16,171 nt of DNA from DATHGT01 sp035317605 (GTDB lineage: Bacteria > Methylomirabilota > Methylomirabilia > Rokubacteriales > CSP1-6): the NCBI GenBank assembly GCA_035317605.1, contig DATHGT010000349.1, positions 1 through 16,171 on the forward strand, written 5' to 3'. Both the position numbers and the translations under genes were made by a program. Shown piece after piece: positions 6,787 through 14,621 of the stretch. The notes beneath the pieces are model-generated. The model had not been told where the DNA came from. It searched no databases and saw only the letters and a list, made by a program, of their open reading frames with translations. The first letter of the stretch is position 1; every line of letters starts with the position of its first letter.

Positions 6787-7701
6787 TTACGGATGCGCGT
6801 CGAGGCTCGCGGTCCCGATGCCCTCCAGCTTCGTGCCGAAGAGAAGGTTGACCGTCGGCGACGTGATCTGGATCGTCTCGATCGTCCAGCCCACGAGGCC
6901 CTTCGGCTGACCATCGACGGTCGGCGCCACCACGCCTCCCGCGGGATAGGCGGCCAGGAAGCCCGCCGCGCTCAGACCGCGGACGGAGGCCAGGGTCGCC
7001 GTGCGACCGCATTGAAAGTCGAGGGTTGTCGTCGCCGCCCCGCCGCCGTTGGGAAGACGGAAGTTGATCGAGGCGGTCGTGTCGGCGCCCGACGTTCCGG
7101 GCACAGTCCCGGGAGAGAAGAGCGCGAGACGGGTCGTCACGATCGCCGGATCGACGAACTGAGCGCTGAGCAGCAGCGGCGCGAAGGTCGTTCCGTCACC
7201 GTTGTCCGCGATGAGCGAATTCTTGGTCCCCACACGGTCGTCCGAGTGGAGAACCGCCGCGGGAATCCGCGCGACGCCCGGCAGGAGGAAGTCCACGACG
7301 ATCGTCGACCCGACCCCGGCGTCGTTGCGCACGGGCTGCCCCGCGCCGTTGACGAAGTACGCCTCGATCACGCCTTCCTGGATGGCCGCCGCCGTCGAGG
7401 AGGTGTCGAACCGCAAGGTCTCTCCGGCCGCGATGTCAAAGATGGTGGCCGCCGTGGACGCGCAATCCGAGCCTCGGTAGTACTTGACCGCGACCTTGCT
7501 GGCGACCGAGTTGTCGGTATTCGTGATCAGCGCCACCGTGAAGCCGGTGTTGTTCCCCGCTCCCGACACGAAACTCTTGTTGGAGAAATACATGAGGAGC
7601 CGGCTGCCCCCGGACGGGACGAACGCCGCCGCCTCACTGACCCACATCAACCCCATGAGCATCGACACCCCGAACAGCAGTCCCTTGACGTGTGAGCGCA
7701 T
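6787..7701 (-). CDS. Secreted protein of unknown family, upstream of exosortase
   Basis: A 304-residue exported protein. The signal peptide is residues 1-26, ending SEAAA before FVPSGG. The mature chain is rich in Thr, Ser, Ala, Gly and Val with short alternating beta-like segments (MYFSNKSFVSG, TGFTVALITNTDNS, KVAVKYYRGSDC). It has two cysteines (C80, C231) that could pair. It looks like an extracellular beta-sandwich protein, but I do not recognise the family. It ends ASLDAHP without a PEP motif, hydrophobic helix or basic tail, so it is not an evident exosortase substrate. ATG 7701 follows AGGAG seven bases upstream. The frame stays open far beyond this start because it runs antisense through the LLM gene. 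The exosortase begins 11 bases downstream, so the two form a probable operon. Confidence 0.75.
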   Translation of the reverse strand: MRSHVKGLLFGVSMLMGLMWVSEAAAFVPSGGSRLLMYFSNKSFVSGAGNNTGFTVALITNTDNSVASKVAVKYYRGSDCASTAATIFDIAAGETLRFDTSSTAAAIQEGVIEAYFVNGAGQPVRNDAGVGSTIVVDFLLPGVARIPAAVLHSDDRVGTKNSLIADNGDGTTFAPLLLSAQFVDPAIVTTRLALFSPGTVPGTSGADTTASINFRLPNGGGAATTTLDFQCGRTATLASVRGLSAAGFLAAYPAGGVVAPTVDGQPKGLVGWTIETIQITSPTVNLLFGTKLEGIGTASLDAHP

Positions 7702-7878
7702 TCGCTCTCTCCTCTCTCGATCGCTACCGCATCCGCTGCGCGTCTCGCCACGCCCTCCCCGGGCCTGGAGGGTCAAAGATACCCTATCCCCCTCCTTGAC
7801 GGTACGGTCGTCGCCGGAGCAGTATCGCTTCGTCCTGCCTCCCGGGGCAGGAGCACCGACATCGAGCGGAGGAACGCC
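7702..7878. promoter_or_regulatory. Divergent promoter region upstream of the secreted-protein and LLM genes
   Basis: This 177-base gap must carry promoters for both directions. On the plus strand TTGACG at 7796-7801 is close to a -35 box, but the best downstream TAT-containing hexamers (around 7820-7828) give an overlong spacer. On the minus strand TATCTT near 7776-7781 is a weak -10 candidate. No operator palindrome stands out. Confidence 0.3.
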
Positions 7879-8925
7879 ATGGACTTCGGAATCTTCCTGG
7901 AGCAAATGCGGCGCGGAAACACTCAGGACGACGCGTTTCGCGAGATGTTCGCGCTCGCGGAAAACGCGGAGACCTGGGGGCTCGACATCGTCTGGCTGGC
8001 CGAGATGATGGTCAACCCCGCCCGCTCGGTGCTCTCGGCCCCGCTGCTCATGGCGAGCTGGATCGCCTCCCGGACCAAGCGGGTGCGCACGGGCACGGCC
8101 GTGCAGCTGCTGCCGCTCAACCATCCGCTCCGCGTGGCCGGCGAGGTCACCATGCTGGATCATCTGAGCAAGGGCCGCTTCGATTTCGGGATCGGCCGGA
8201 GCGGCGGAACGCGGGCCTACGACGCGCTCGGGGTGGCCTACGAGGAAAGCCAGGACCGATTCTTCGAGGCGCTGGAGGTCATCACGACGGCCTTCAAGGG
8301 CGAGCCCTTCAGCTACCACGGCAAGCACTATCGCTTCGACAACGTGGCGGTGGCGCCGCGACCGTACCGAAAGCCGCACCCGCCGTTCCGGATGGCCGCC
8401 ACGACCGCCGAGACGTTTCCGAGGGTGGCGAAGCTGGGGCTGCCGATCTTCGTGGGCCTGCGGGGCATGAGCATCCCCGAGCTCGAGGGCCATCTGAAGG
8501 TCTATCGCGACTCCTGGCGCGAGGCTGGACACCCCGGCGACGGGGACGTGTGTCTGCGCGTTCCGCTCTACGCCGCGCCGACCGCCGAGGCCGCGCGGGA
8601 GGAGCCGCACGAGACCATCACCTACTACTTCCAGCGCCAGGCCGATCTCACCCGCCAGCCTCTGGGGCGCCCGGGGACCGGGCCGGCGGAGCGGCGCATC
8701 GAGCAGTCCGCGCGCTTGAAGGCCCTCTCGTACGACGACATGCTCGAGACCAAGGTCGCGTTCGGCACCCCGCCGGCGCTGGTCGATCGCCTTACCGAGC
8801 TGCGCGACCGGCTCCACCTGAGCGGCATCGCGGCCGAGCTGAACCCGGGCGGGCTCTTGCCATTCGAGCAGGAGATGCGGAGCCTGCAGATCATGACCCA
8901 GCAGGTGATGCCCGCGTTCAAGTGA
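7879..8925 (+). CDS. LLM-class flavin-dependent oxidoreductase
   Basis: A 348-residue member of the bacterial luciferase-like monooxygenase superfamily, which uses FMNH2 or F420 to oxidise organic substrates. It begins MDFGIFLEQM, the first strand of the TIM barrel. WGLDIVWLAEMM (33-44), RVRTGTAVQLLPLNHPLRVAGEVTMLDHLS (68-97) and KGRFDFGIGRSGG (98-110) are the typical superfamily motifs. PRPYRKPHPPFRMAATTAET (161-179) resembles the usual cofactor-side segment. Length is normal. GGAGG at 7868-7872 supports ATG 7879. The acyl-CoA synthetase gene starts 19 bases after the stop, so they are probably co-transcribed. No flavin reductase is nearby. Substrate unknown; FMN versus F420 cannot be decided from what I see. 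Confidence 0.9.
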   Translation: MDFGIFLEQMRRGNTQDDAFREMFALAENAETWGLDIVWLAEMMVNPARSVLSAPLLMASWIASRTKRVRTGTAVQLLPLNHPLRVAGEVTMLDHLSKGRFDFGIGRSGGTRAYDALGVAYEESQDRFFEALEVITTAFKGEPFSYHGKHYRFDNVAVAPRPYRKPHPPFRMAATTAETFPRVAKLGLPIFVGLRGMSIPELEGHLKVYRDSWREAGHPGDGDVCLRVPLYAAPTAEAAREEPHETITYYFQRQADLTRQPLGRPGTGPAERRIEQSARLKALSYDDMLETKVAFGTPPALVDRLTELRDRLHLSGIAAELNPGGLLPFEQEMRSLQIMTQQVMPAFK

Positions 8926-8944
8926 GCGGGCGAGAGTCGACGAG

Positions 8945-10459
8945 GTGACGTCCGACCCCGCGGGCTCGAACGCCTACACCGACTGCAACACGCTGCTCGA
9001 GGCCCACGCGCGCCTCCGCCCGGCCAAGGTCTTCGTCGAGAGTCCGGACCAGCACGCGCGCCTCACCTTCGGCGAGTTCGAGGCGCTGACCCGCCGCTTC
9101 GCCGGCTTCCTCGCCGGCGCCGGCGTGGGCCGCGGCGATCGCATCTCGATCCTGTCCGAAAATTCCCTCGAGGCGCTCGTCGCGTTCTGGGGCGCCCTGC
9201 GCGCGGGCGTGATCGTGAACCCGGTCAACGTCGAGATCCGCGCCCAGCACGTCACCCACATCCTGGAGGCGGTGGCGCCGACGCTCGTCTTCTGGAGCGG
9301 AGAGCTGCCGGTCCCCCCCGATGCGCGGTGGATTCGCCTGGACGAGTTGCGTGAGCGGCTGGCCGGCGTCTCGTCAGCGCCGGTGGCGGCGCCGCCGGCG
9401 CGGACGGACTGGTCGCTGATCGACTACACGTCGGGGACGACCGATACGCCCAAGGGCGCCATCTGGACTCACGAGGCGTACTACGCGATGTGCGAGTCCA
9501 CCATCGACCGGCTCGCGATCACCGAGGCCGACACGATCCTCGATTACCGTCACTTCAGCTGGTCGTCTCCGCAGATCCTCTCGATCGGGCCGGCGATGCT
9601 GACCGGAGCCACGCTCGTGCTCGCGCGGAAGTTCTCGCAGGCGCGGTTCTTCGACTGGCTGTCCGATCACGGCGTGACGGTGGCGGTCGGGATCCCCACC
9701 GTCATCAACATGCTGCTCTCGCGGCCGGTCGCGGTGACGAGGGCGGACCTGCCGAAGCTCCGCTTCATGACCTCGAGCACGGCGCCCCTGTCCGTCGACA
9801 AGCACGTGGAGTTCGAGCGGACCTACGACATCCCGATCGTGCAGCTCGCCGGCGGTACCGAGACCGGGTTCATGTGCGGCAATTCACCGGGCCAGCGCAA
9901 GCTCGGCTCGATCGGCCGCCCCACCCTGAACATGCGGGTGCGGCTGCTCGACGACGCGGGCCGCGAGGTCGGCGTCGACGAGGAGGGCGAGATGGTGGTC
10001 AGCGGCCGGCAGCTCGCCTCGGCGTACTGGCAGGGTCCCGGCACGCTCTCGCCGATCCCGCAGGACGGCTTCCGCAACGGCGACCTCGCCCGCCGCGACG
10101 CCGAGGGCTACGTCTACATCACCGGACGGAAGAAGGACATCATCATCAAGGGCGGCGTGAACATCGCCTCGCTCGAGATCACCAACCGGCTGCTCGAGCA
10201 TCCCGACGTGGCCGACGCGGCGACGTCAGGGATGAAGGACGACATCTACGGCGAGGTGCCCGTGGGCTTCGTGGCGCCCCGGCCCGGTTGCGTCCTCACC
10301 CCGAGCGCGCTGCTCGAGCACTGCCGCGGCAAGCTGGCCGCCTTCAAGGTGCCCCAGGCCGTGCTCGTGGTCGAGGCGATTCCCAAGAACGCCAACGGCA
10401 AGATCGACCGCGACGCGCTCGTCGCGCTCTGGGAGCGGCGCGTGGGAGGACAGGCATGA
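8945..10459 (+). CDS. AMP-forming acyl-CoA synthetase / CoA ligase
   Basis: A 504-residue ANL-superfamily enzyme that adenylates a carboxylic acid and transfers it to CoA. The phosphate-binding loop is YTSGTTDTPKGA (161-172), with Asp167 where most members have Gly. The adenine-side motif is LAGGTETG (301-308). RNGDLARRDAEGYVYITGRKKDIIIKGG spans 377-404, with D380 contacting ribose and the hinge nearby. The catalytic Lys of the small domain is K486 in PKNANGKIDRDAL. The acid could be aliphatic or aromatic; the surrounding oxygenases favour an aromatic or ring-derived acid, but that is inference. The GTG start at 8945 follows the LLM gene by 19 bases, with no strong ribosome site. The stop overlaps the next start as ATGA, so the DinB-like gene is coupled to it. 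Confidence 0.9.
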   Translation: MTSDPAGSNAYTDCNTLLEAHARLRPAKVFVESPDQHARLTFGEFEALTRRFAGFLAGAGVGRGDRISILSENSLEALVAFWGALRAGVIVNPVNVEIRAQHVTHILEAVAPTLVFWSGELPVPPDARWIRLDELRERLAGVSSAPVAAPPARTDWSLIDYTSGTTDTPKGAIWTHEAYYAMCESTIDRLAITEADTILDYRHFSWSSPQILSIGPAMLTGATLVLARKFSQARFFDWLSDHGVTVAVGIPTVINMLLSRPVAVTRADLPKLRFMTSSTAPLSVDKHVEFERTYDIPIVQLAGGTETGFMCGNSPGQRKLGSIGRPTLNMRVRLLDDAGREVGVDEEGEMVVSGRQLASAYWQGPGTLSPIPQDGFRNGDLARRDAEGYVYITGRKKDIIIKGGVNIASLEITNRLLEHPDVADAATSGMKDDIYGEVPVGFVAPRPGCVLTPSALLEHCRGKLAAFKVPQAVLVVEAIPKNANGKIDRDALVALWERRVGGQA

Positions 10460-10992
10460 TCACCGACATCGGGTCGTATCTGAAATTCTTCGACAGCGTG
10501 CGCCGGCGGACCGAGCGCGACGTGGCGGCATTGCCGCCGGAAGCGGCGGCGTGGCGTCCTCCGGCGATTGCCGGAGAGTCCGAGTGGTCCATCGGGCAGA
10601 TCATCGACCACCTCGGCGGCTCTCGGCTCTACTTCGCGAGCGCCTACCGTGGTGAGGGGTGGCTCTGGACGCGGACGGAGACGGTGATGGACGCCGACGA
10701 CCCGCGGACGTGGCTGCCCTGGCTCCGGACGTCGGCCGAGCGCTTCACGGCCCGGCTCGCCGACACGCCCGCGGAGTGGCTGACCCGGCGCGTCGAAATG
10801 ATCGACACGCCGGGGGCCGCGCTCTCCGGCTGGCGCATTCTCATGATGATGATCGAGCACGAGGTGCACCACCGCTCGCAGATCGACGCCTACGCCGGAT
10901 TGCAGGGCTGGCCGGTCCCGGACATCTTCAACCGCTCGGCCGAGCACATCACGACGCTCCAGGACGAGCAGCGCGTCCGCCACGCGCGCTGA
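10456..10992 (+). CDS. DinB-like (DUF664-type) metal-binding four-helix protein
   Basis: A 178-residue protein of the DinB/YfiT four-helix fold. The three expected metal-binding histidines are H52 (IIDHLGGSR), H135 and H139 (IEHEVHHRSQID). Characterised relatives include thiol-dependent transferases and isomerases acting with mycothiol, bacillithiol or glutathione, but many have no known activity. The ATG overlaps the stop of the CoA synthetase gene (ATGA), which points to translational coupling and a shared pathway. It could handle a reactive product of the upstream monooxygenase or ligase, but this is only an inference from position. The stop lies three bases from the convergent HpaB-like gene. 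Confidence 0.85.
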   Translation: MITDIGSYLKFFDSVRRRTERDVAALPPEAAAWRPPAIAGESEWSIGQIIDHLGGSRLYFASAYRGEGWLWTRTETVMDADDPRTWLPWLRTSAERFTARLADTPAEWLTRRVEMIDTPGAALSGWRILMMMIEHEVHHRSQIDAYAGLQGWPVPDIFNRSAEHITTLQDEQRVRHAR

Positions 10993-10995
10993 TCG

Positions 10996-12522
10996 TCAGG
11001 CGTTCGCCTTCCTCGAGTCCACGAGGTCGCCAACGGTCCAGCCGTTCAGGTCGTACTCGGACATGCAGGACTCGGCGAACTGCTTGAAGCGGTCGTACTG
11101 GCCGGAGGCGAGCGCGCCGAAGAGGGCGTAGCGGCGGATCTCCTCGTGGCTGCCCGAGTAGTTGATCTCGTACAGCTCGTGCCGGCCGGCGAACTCGGTG
11201 CCGACCGCGTCCCACAGGAGCTTCATGAGCTTCACGCGCTCGACCGCGTCGACCCCGTTCGATCCCCGCAGATAGAGATCGAGGTACTTCCGTAGCTCGG
11301 GCGCCGCGAAGTCCTTCGCGTGCGAGTTGAGATAGATGAGCCCGCTGGCCACGGTTTTCTCGATGAGGTTCTTGATCTGCACGTACGCCTCGGGGGCGAG
11401 CACCTGATACGCCGCCGCCGGCTCCATGCCGGGCAGGAGAAAGCCGCCCACCCACGGATCGGGGGTCTTGGCCATCGCGTCCGACAGCCCCCAGATCATG
11501 TTGCGCCAGGCGATGACCTCGCCGATGTTGGCCTCGACGCCGCGGAACGCGCGCGCCCCCGTGATCTCGGTGGCCTTGATGAGGAGTCCGGTGATGAAGT
11601 CGAGCTTGACGGCCAGGCGCGTGCAGCCGTGGATGAGCGCGCGCGGCAGGAACCCGGTGCGCGGGAAGAAGTTGTTGGCCTTCTCGACGTCGGCGTGGAC
11701 GAACACGTCCTCCCACGGCACGAACACGTCGTCCATCACGAAGATCGCGTCGTTCTCGTCGAGCCGGCTCGAGAGCGGATAGTCGAAGGGGCTGCCCAGC
11801 ACGGCCGCGCGCATCTCGTTGCTCACCCGGCAGATGAGCTTCACGCCCTTGGCGTTGGTCGGCACCATGAACACGATCGCGTAGTTCTTGCCCTGCACGG
11901 GGATCAGCCCGTGATGGGCCACGAACGTGAAGTGAGTCAGCGCGGAGCCGGTGGCCACGACCTTGGCGCCCGTCACGTGGATCCCCGCGTCGGTCTCCTT
12001 GACCACGCGCGCGTAGACGTCGAGCGCCCCACCCGGCGCCCCCGGCGCGATGTGACGGTCGACGGGCGGATGGATGATCGCGTGATTGATGAACGGCATC
12101 CGCTCCTGCGCGAACCGGTACCAGCGCCGCGCGTTGGCCTCGTAGGGCGCGTAGAACTCGGCGTTGGCGCCGAGCGTGGCCAGGAACGCGGCCTTGTAGT
12201 CGGGCGAGCGTCCGAGCCAGCCGTAGGTGAGACGCGCCCACGCCGCGATGGCGTCGCGCGCGGCCACCTGCTCCTCCACCGTGGTCGGTGCGCGGAAGTA
12301 GCGATGGGTGAACCCGCCCCACTCGGTGGGCATGGTGAGCACGCCCCGGCCCGCCCGGTGGTCCTCGTGGAGGGCGTCGTACAGTCGCGCCAGCATGCGG
12401 GCCGTGTTCTGAAACGCCGGGTGCGTGGTGATGTTCTTCACGCGCTCGCCGTAGATCCACACCTCGCGCCCGTCGTCCAGGCTCGCGAGGAATTCCTTGC
12501 CGGTATAAGGCAGCGTCGTCAT
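10996..12522 (-). CDS. HpaB-family flavin monooxygenase (4-hydroxyphenylacetate 3-hydroxylase-like)
   Basis: A 508-residue protein of the HpaB family, the oxygenase half of two-component FADH2-dependent phenol hydroxylases. It starts with YTGKEFLASLDDGREVWIYGERV (6-28), typical of the family. GRSPDYK (R105, Y109) and INHAI (H147) match the Arg, Tyr and His that line the substrate pocket in characterised HpaB. VVATGSALTHFTFV (188-201) and DENDAIFVMDDVFVPWEDVFV (255-275) are family core strands. Substrate is likely a phenol-like or related ring. The reduced flavin normally comes from a small HpaC-type reductase, and none is visible here. ATG 12522 is preceded by GGAG about six bases upstream. 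The gene is convergent with the DinB-like gene, separated by three bases. The family also includes 4-hydroxybutyryl-CoA dehydratase relatives, but its iron-sulfur Cys ligands are not apparent here. Confidence 0.88.
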   Translation of the reverse strand: MTTLPYTGKEFLASLDDGREVWIYGERVKNITTHPAFQNTARMLARLYDALHEDHRAGRGVLTMPTEWGGFTHRYFRAPTTVEEQVAARDAIAAWARLTYGWLGRSPDYKAAFLATLGANAEFYAPYEANARRWYRFAQERMPFINHAIIHPPVDRHIAPGAPGGALDVYARVVKETDAGIHVTGAKVVATGSALTHFTFVAHHGLIPVQGKNYAIVFMVPTNAKGVKLICRVSNEMRAAVLGSPFDYPLSSRLDENDAIFVMDDVFVPWEDVFVHADVEKANNFFPRTGFLPRALIHGCTRLAVKLDFITGLLIKATEITGARAFRGVEANIGEVIAWRNMIWGLSDAMAKTPDPWVGGFLLPGMEPAAAYQVLAPEAYVQIKNLIEKTVASGLIYLNSHAKDFAAPELRKYLDLYLRGSNGVDAVERVKLMKLLWDAVGTEFAGRHELYEINYSGSHEEIRRYALFGALASGQYDRFKQFAESCMSEYDLNGWTVGDLVDSRKANA

Positions 12523-12582
12523 GGTCGTCTCCGTGTCGCTCGGGATACGCGGATGATACCGCCGGGGGCTAGCGGATCGCGG

Positions 12583-12846
12583 TCAGCGGGAGCGGGCGCG
12601 ATCGATGCGCGGGGTACCGCGGTGGAGCAGCTCGCACCAAAGACGGTTGGCGTCGCCACCGGCTTCGGCGCTGCCGGAGAGATAGCTTTCCGAGGCCACG
12701 GTGGCGTCGTCGACGCCGCCTCGGCCAGGCAGGTGTTGATCGCAGTAGCGGAGGTCGAGGATCTGGAGAGTCGGATCGGCTAGCGGCTCACAGCCGGGGC
12801 ACCAGGCGCGGGCAACAAGGGGACTATCGGGCAGCTGCTCGCTCAA
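12583..12846 (-). CDS. Small putative zinc-binding protein, unknown function
   Basis: An 87-residue frame reading like a genuine protein rather than a shadow: ARAWCPGCEPLADP (C16, C19) followed by LDLRYCDQHLP (C35, H38), then YLSGSAEAGG (55-64) and NRLWCELLHR (C71, H75). The C-x2-C and C-x2-H pairs would suit a small zinc site. I do not recognise a named family. The start is a TTG at 12846 with no convincing ribosome site, and no better start is available in frame, which lowers confidence. It lies in the gap upstream of the HpaB-like gene, 60 bases from its start and on the same strand, so it could be its first operon partner. Confidence 0.5.
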   Translation of the reverse strand: MSEQLPDSPLVARAWCPGCEPLADPTLQILDLRYCDQHLPGRGGVDDATVASESYLSGSAEAGGDANRLWCELLHRGTPRIDRARSR

Positions 12847-12982
12847 CGCCGGGGCCCGCGCGGAACCCGCAGATGTGGTCCATCTCTGCGATTCACGCTA
12901 GCACCCCGCCCCCGGATCGCGCGAAGAAAATCGTATACTGCTGACGTTTTCACGTGGTCCCCATGTGAGGAGGAGCCACACC
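12847..12982. promoter_or_regulatory. Putative promoter region for the Rieske oxygenase gene
   Basis: TATACT at 12934-12939 is a good -10 hexamer in a locally AT-richer stretch (GAAGAAAATCG), about 44 bases before ATG 12983. No convincing -35 box lies 16-18 bases upstream. AGGAGGAG at 12968-12975 is the ribosome site. Confidence 0.4.
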
Positions 12983-14248
12983 ATGAGCGACGCCGCGATC
13001 CCGAAGCTGAGCGGTGACATCCGGCCGCTCATCCCCAAGCTCGGCCTGCGTAACTACTGGTATCCCGCCATCGTCGAGGGCAAGGTCGGCTGGCGGAAGC
13101 CGGTGAAGGTCACGCTGCTCGGCGAGGAGATCTGCCTCTTCCGCGGAGGAAGCGGCCACGTCTCTGCGATCCAGGACGTGTGCCCGCACCGCGGGGCGCG
13201 GCTGAGCGAGGGCAAGTGCCACTACCGCGGGACCGTCGCCTGCCCCTACCACGGCTGGGTCTTCGACGAGAGCGGCAAGAACGTGGCGGTGCTCTCCGAA
13301 GGGCCGGATTCCGGCGTGTGCGGCAAACCCGGGACCGAGGCCCACATCTTCCCCACCCAAACCCTCAAGGGCGTGGTGTTCGTGTGGATCGGCGACGACG
13401 AGCCGGCGCCGATCGAGGAGGACGTGCCCGAGGAGTTCTTCCACGACGACGCGCTCGTGCAGGTCGGCCAGGTCTACTGGAAGTGCAACTGGGAAGTCGC
13501 GCTCGAGAACTCGATGGACTCGCACGTCAACTACGTCCACCGCGACGCGATCGTGACCGCGCGCTCCGGCTTCATCGCTCGCGGCGCCCAGGGCGAGCAC
13601 CCGATCTTCGTGGGCAACGGCTTCGGCGGCGACGTGGCCGAGAGCAACTACATGCGCCGGAGCCCGACGCAGGACATCTATCCCAACGGCTGGAAGTGGC
13701 CGAAGACCAATCGCCGCCGTCTCTGGACGTGGCTGACGCGGCCGCTCGCCAATCGAGCGCGGCGCAACATTCCGCACCCGCGCTCGGCGCGCTGGTGCAG
13801 CGGCCATCACCTGCCCGGCATGTTCCGCGCCGAGTTCGGGTGGGACCTCTACACCCGCATGTGCGTGCCCGTCGAGGAGCATCTGACGCGCGTCTGGTAC
13901 TACCACTGCACACGGCCGCTCAACGCGACGCGCCGTGTGTGGGATCGGATCGCGTACTCGTGCCTGCGGCGCTGGATCATCGAATACAACTTCTCGCGGC
14001 AGGACGAGGCCGTCATGCTGCACCAGCGTTACGACACGCCGGAGAAGCTCTCGGGCACCGACGCCGAGGTCATCCAGTGGCGCCGGCTCGTAGTGACCAA
14101 GCACTTCGGCGGCCGCGACGCGCCGTTCGAGCACCGGAATCCGGACGGCCTCGCGCCCGACGCGATCCCGCTCGCCCGCGTCTCCGTCCGCTATCTGCAG
14201 GAATCGATGCGGAGCAAGGCAGCGGCCTCGCCGCCGCCGAAGCGCTAG
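12983..14248 (+). CDS. Rieske [2Fe-2S] aromatic-ring oxygenase, alpha subunit
   Basis: A 421-residue Rieske-type non-heme iron oxygenase. The [2Fe-2S] ligands are C67 and H69 (CPHRGA) and C87 and H90 (CPYHGW). The catalytic domain has EVALENSMDSHVNYVHRD (171-188), with H181 and H186 as the iron-binding pair and D179 as the probable bridging Asp. The Asp-to-His spacing is one residue shorter than the usual D-x2-H. D341 in SRQDEAVM is a candidate carboxylate iron ligand. Such enzymes hydroxylate or demethylate aromatic rings with electrons from a separate reductase, which is not in the window. I start at ATG 12983 because AGGAGGAG lies seven bases upstream; a GTG at 12965 inside that site would place the ribosome site within the coding part. 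Substrate is unknown. Confidence 0.9.
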   Translation: MSDAAIPKLSGDIRPLIPKLGLRNYWYPAIVEGKVGWRKPVKVTLLGEEICLFRGGSGHVSAIQDVCPHRGARLSEGKCHYRGTVACPYHGWVFDESGKNVAVLSEGPDSGVCGKPGTEAHIFPTQTLKGVVFVWIGDDEPAPIEEDVPEEFFHDDALVQVGQVYWKCNWEVALENSMDSHVNYVHRDAIVTARSGFIARGAQGEHPIFVGNGFGGDVAESNYMRRSPTQDIYPNGWKWPKTNRRRLWTWLTRPLANRARRNIPHPRSARWCSGHHLPGMFRAEFGWDLYTRMCVPVEEHLTRVWYYHCTRPLNATRRVWDRIAYSCLRRWIIEYNFSRQDEAVMLHQRYDTPEKLSGTDAEVIQWRRLVVTKHFGGRDAPFEHRNPDGLAPDAIPLARVSVRYLQESMRSKAAASPPPKR

Positions 14249-14261
14249 CCTCGGCGACGCG

Positions 14262-14459
14262 TCACTTCGCGGGCGGTGAGCCCTCGCGTCGCTTGCGGTC
14301 GCCGCCAGGGGCCGGAGCGTTTGCAACGCCCGGCTTTTTCGCGGGTTGCTTGACCTCGGCTCGGGTCGGTGCCTCGGTCTCGTCGATGGCTTTGCGGATC
14401 GCCGCTCGCTCGTCTTCCGCCTGGACCTCGGATTCGGCGTTCGGTGTCTTCTCGGTCAT
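14262..14459 (-). CDS. Small hydrophilic, probably disordered protein
   Basis: A 65-residue protein beginning MTEKTPNAESEV. The first half is acidic and helix-prone (AEDERAAIRKAIDETEA), and the second half is basic and rich in Pro, Ala and Lys, ending GSPPAK. No domain is recognised, and it is likely largely unstructured. ATG 14459 is preceded by GGGAGG with a five-base spacer, which is the main support; a GTG two codons earlier lies inside the spacer. Convergent with the Rieske gene, 13 bases from its stop. Confidence 0.6.
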   Translation of the reverse strand: MTEKTPNAESEVQAEDERAAIRKAIDETEAPTRAEVKQPAKKPGVANAPAPGGDRKRREGSPPAK

Positions 14460-14621
14460 GGTCACCTCCCAGTGACAGCGCTTCCTTCTCTAGGGCAACC
14501 GCCGTGCCAGCGGCGTCAGCTGATGGCGGCCGTGAACCGGCGCGTCTAAGCTTCCGGTCGCGTAGCCGCTGGGGTAGACTTGGTCGTTCGCGCCGGCGTA
14601 GTGAGGGAACAGCATTGGTGC
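14460..14621. promoter_or_regulatory. Region between the small minus-strand gene and the tRNA genes
   Basis: A 162-base gap. GGGGTAGACT holds a -10-like TAGACT at 14575-14580, about 42 bases before the first tRNA. A weak TTCCGG lies 17 bases upstream of it at 14552-14557. The same GGGGTANACT string occurs upstream of the SRP RNA, which supports a promoter role for both. Confidence 0.4.

Noticed and set aside
6787..6900. PEP-CTERM sorting signal at the C-terminus of the secreted protein
   Set aside because: The tail has no PEP-like motif, no hydrophobic helix and no basic cluster.
7702..8817. N-terminal extension of the secreted-protein frame
   Set aside because: The frame is open but antisense to the LLM gene. 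The signal peptide and AGGAG site place the true start at 7701.
9490..10992. Single long plus-strand frame spanning the CoA ligase and DinB genes
   Set aside because: Its first two thirds are an out-of-frame shadow of the CoA ligase. Only the part from ATG 10456, coding for the DinB-like protein, is real.
11320..12783. Open frame of 487 codons on the plus strand
   Set aside because: Antisense to the HpaB-like gene, with shadow-type composition and no recognisable motif.
12950..14326. Open frame of 458 codons on the minus strand
   Set aside because: Antisense to the Rieske gene, whose ligands and ribosome site are clear; the minus frame has no domain.
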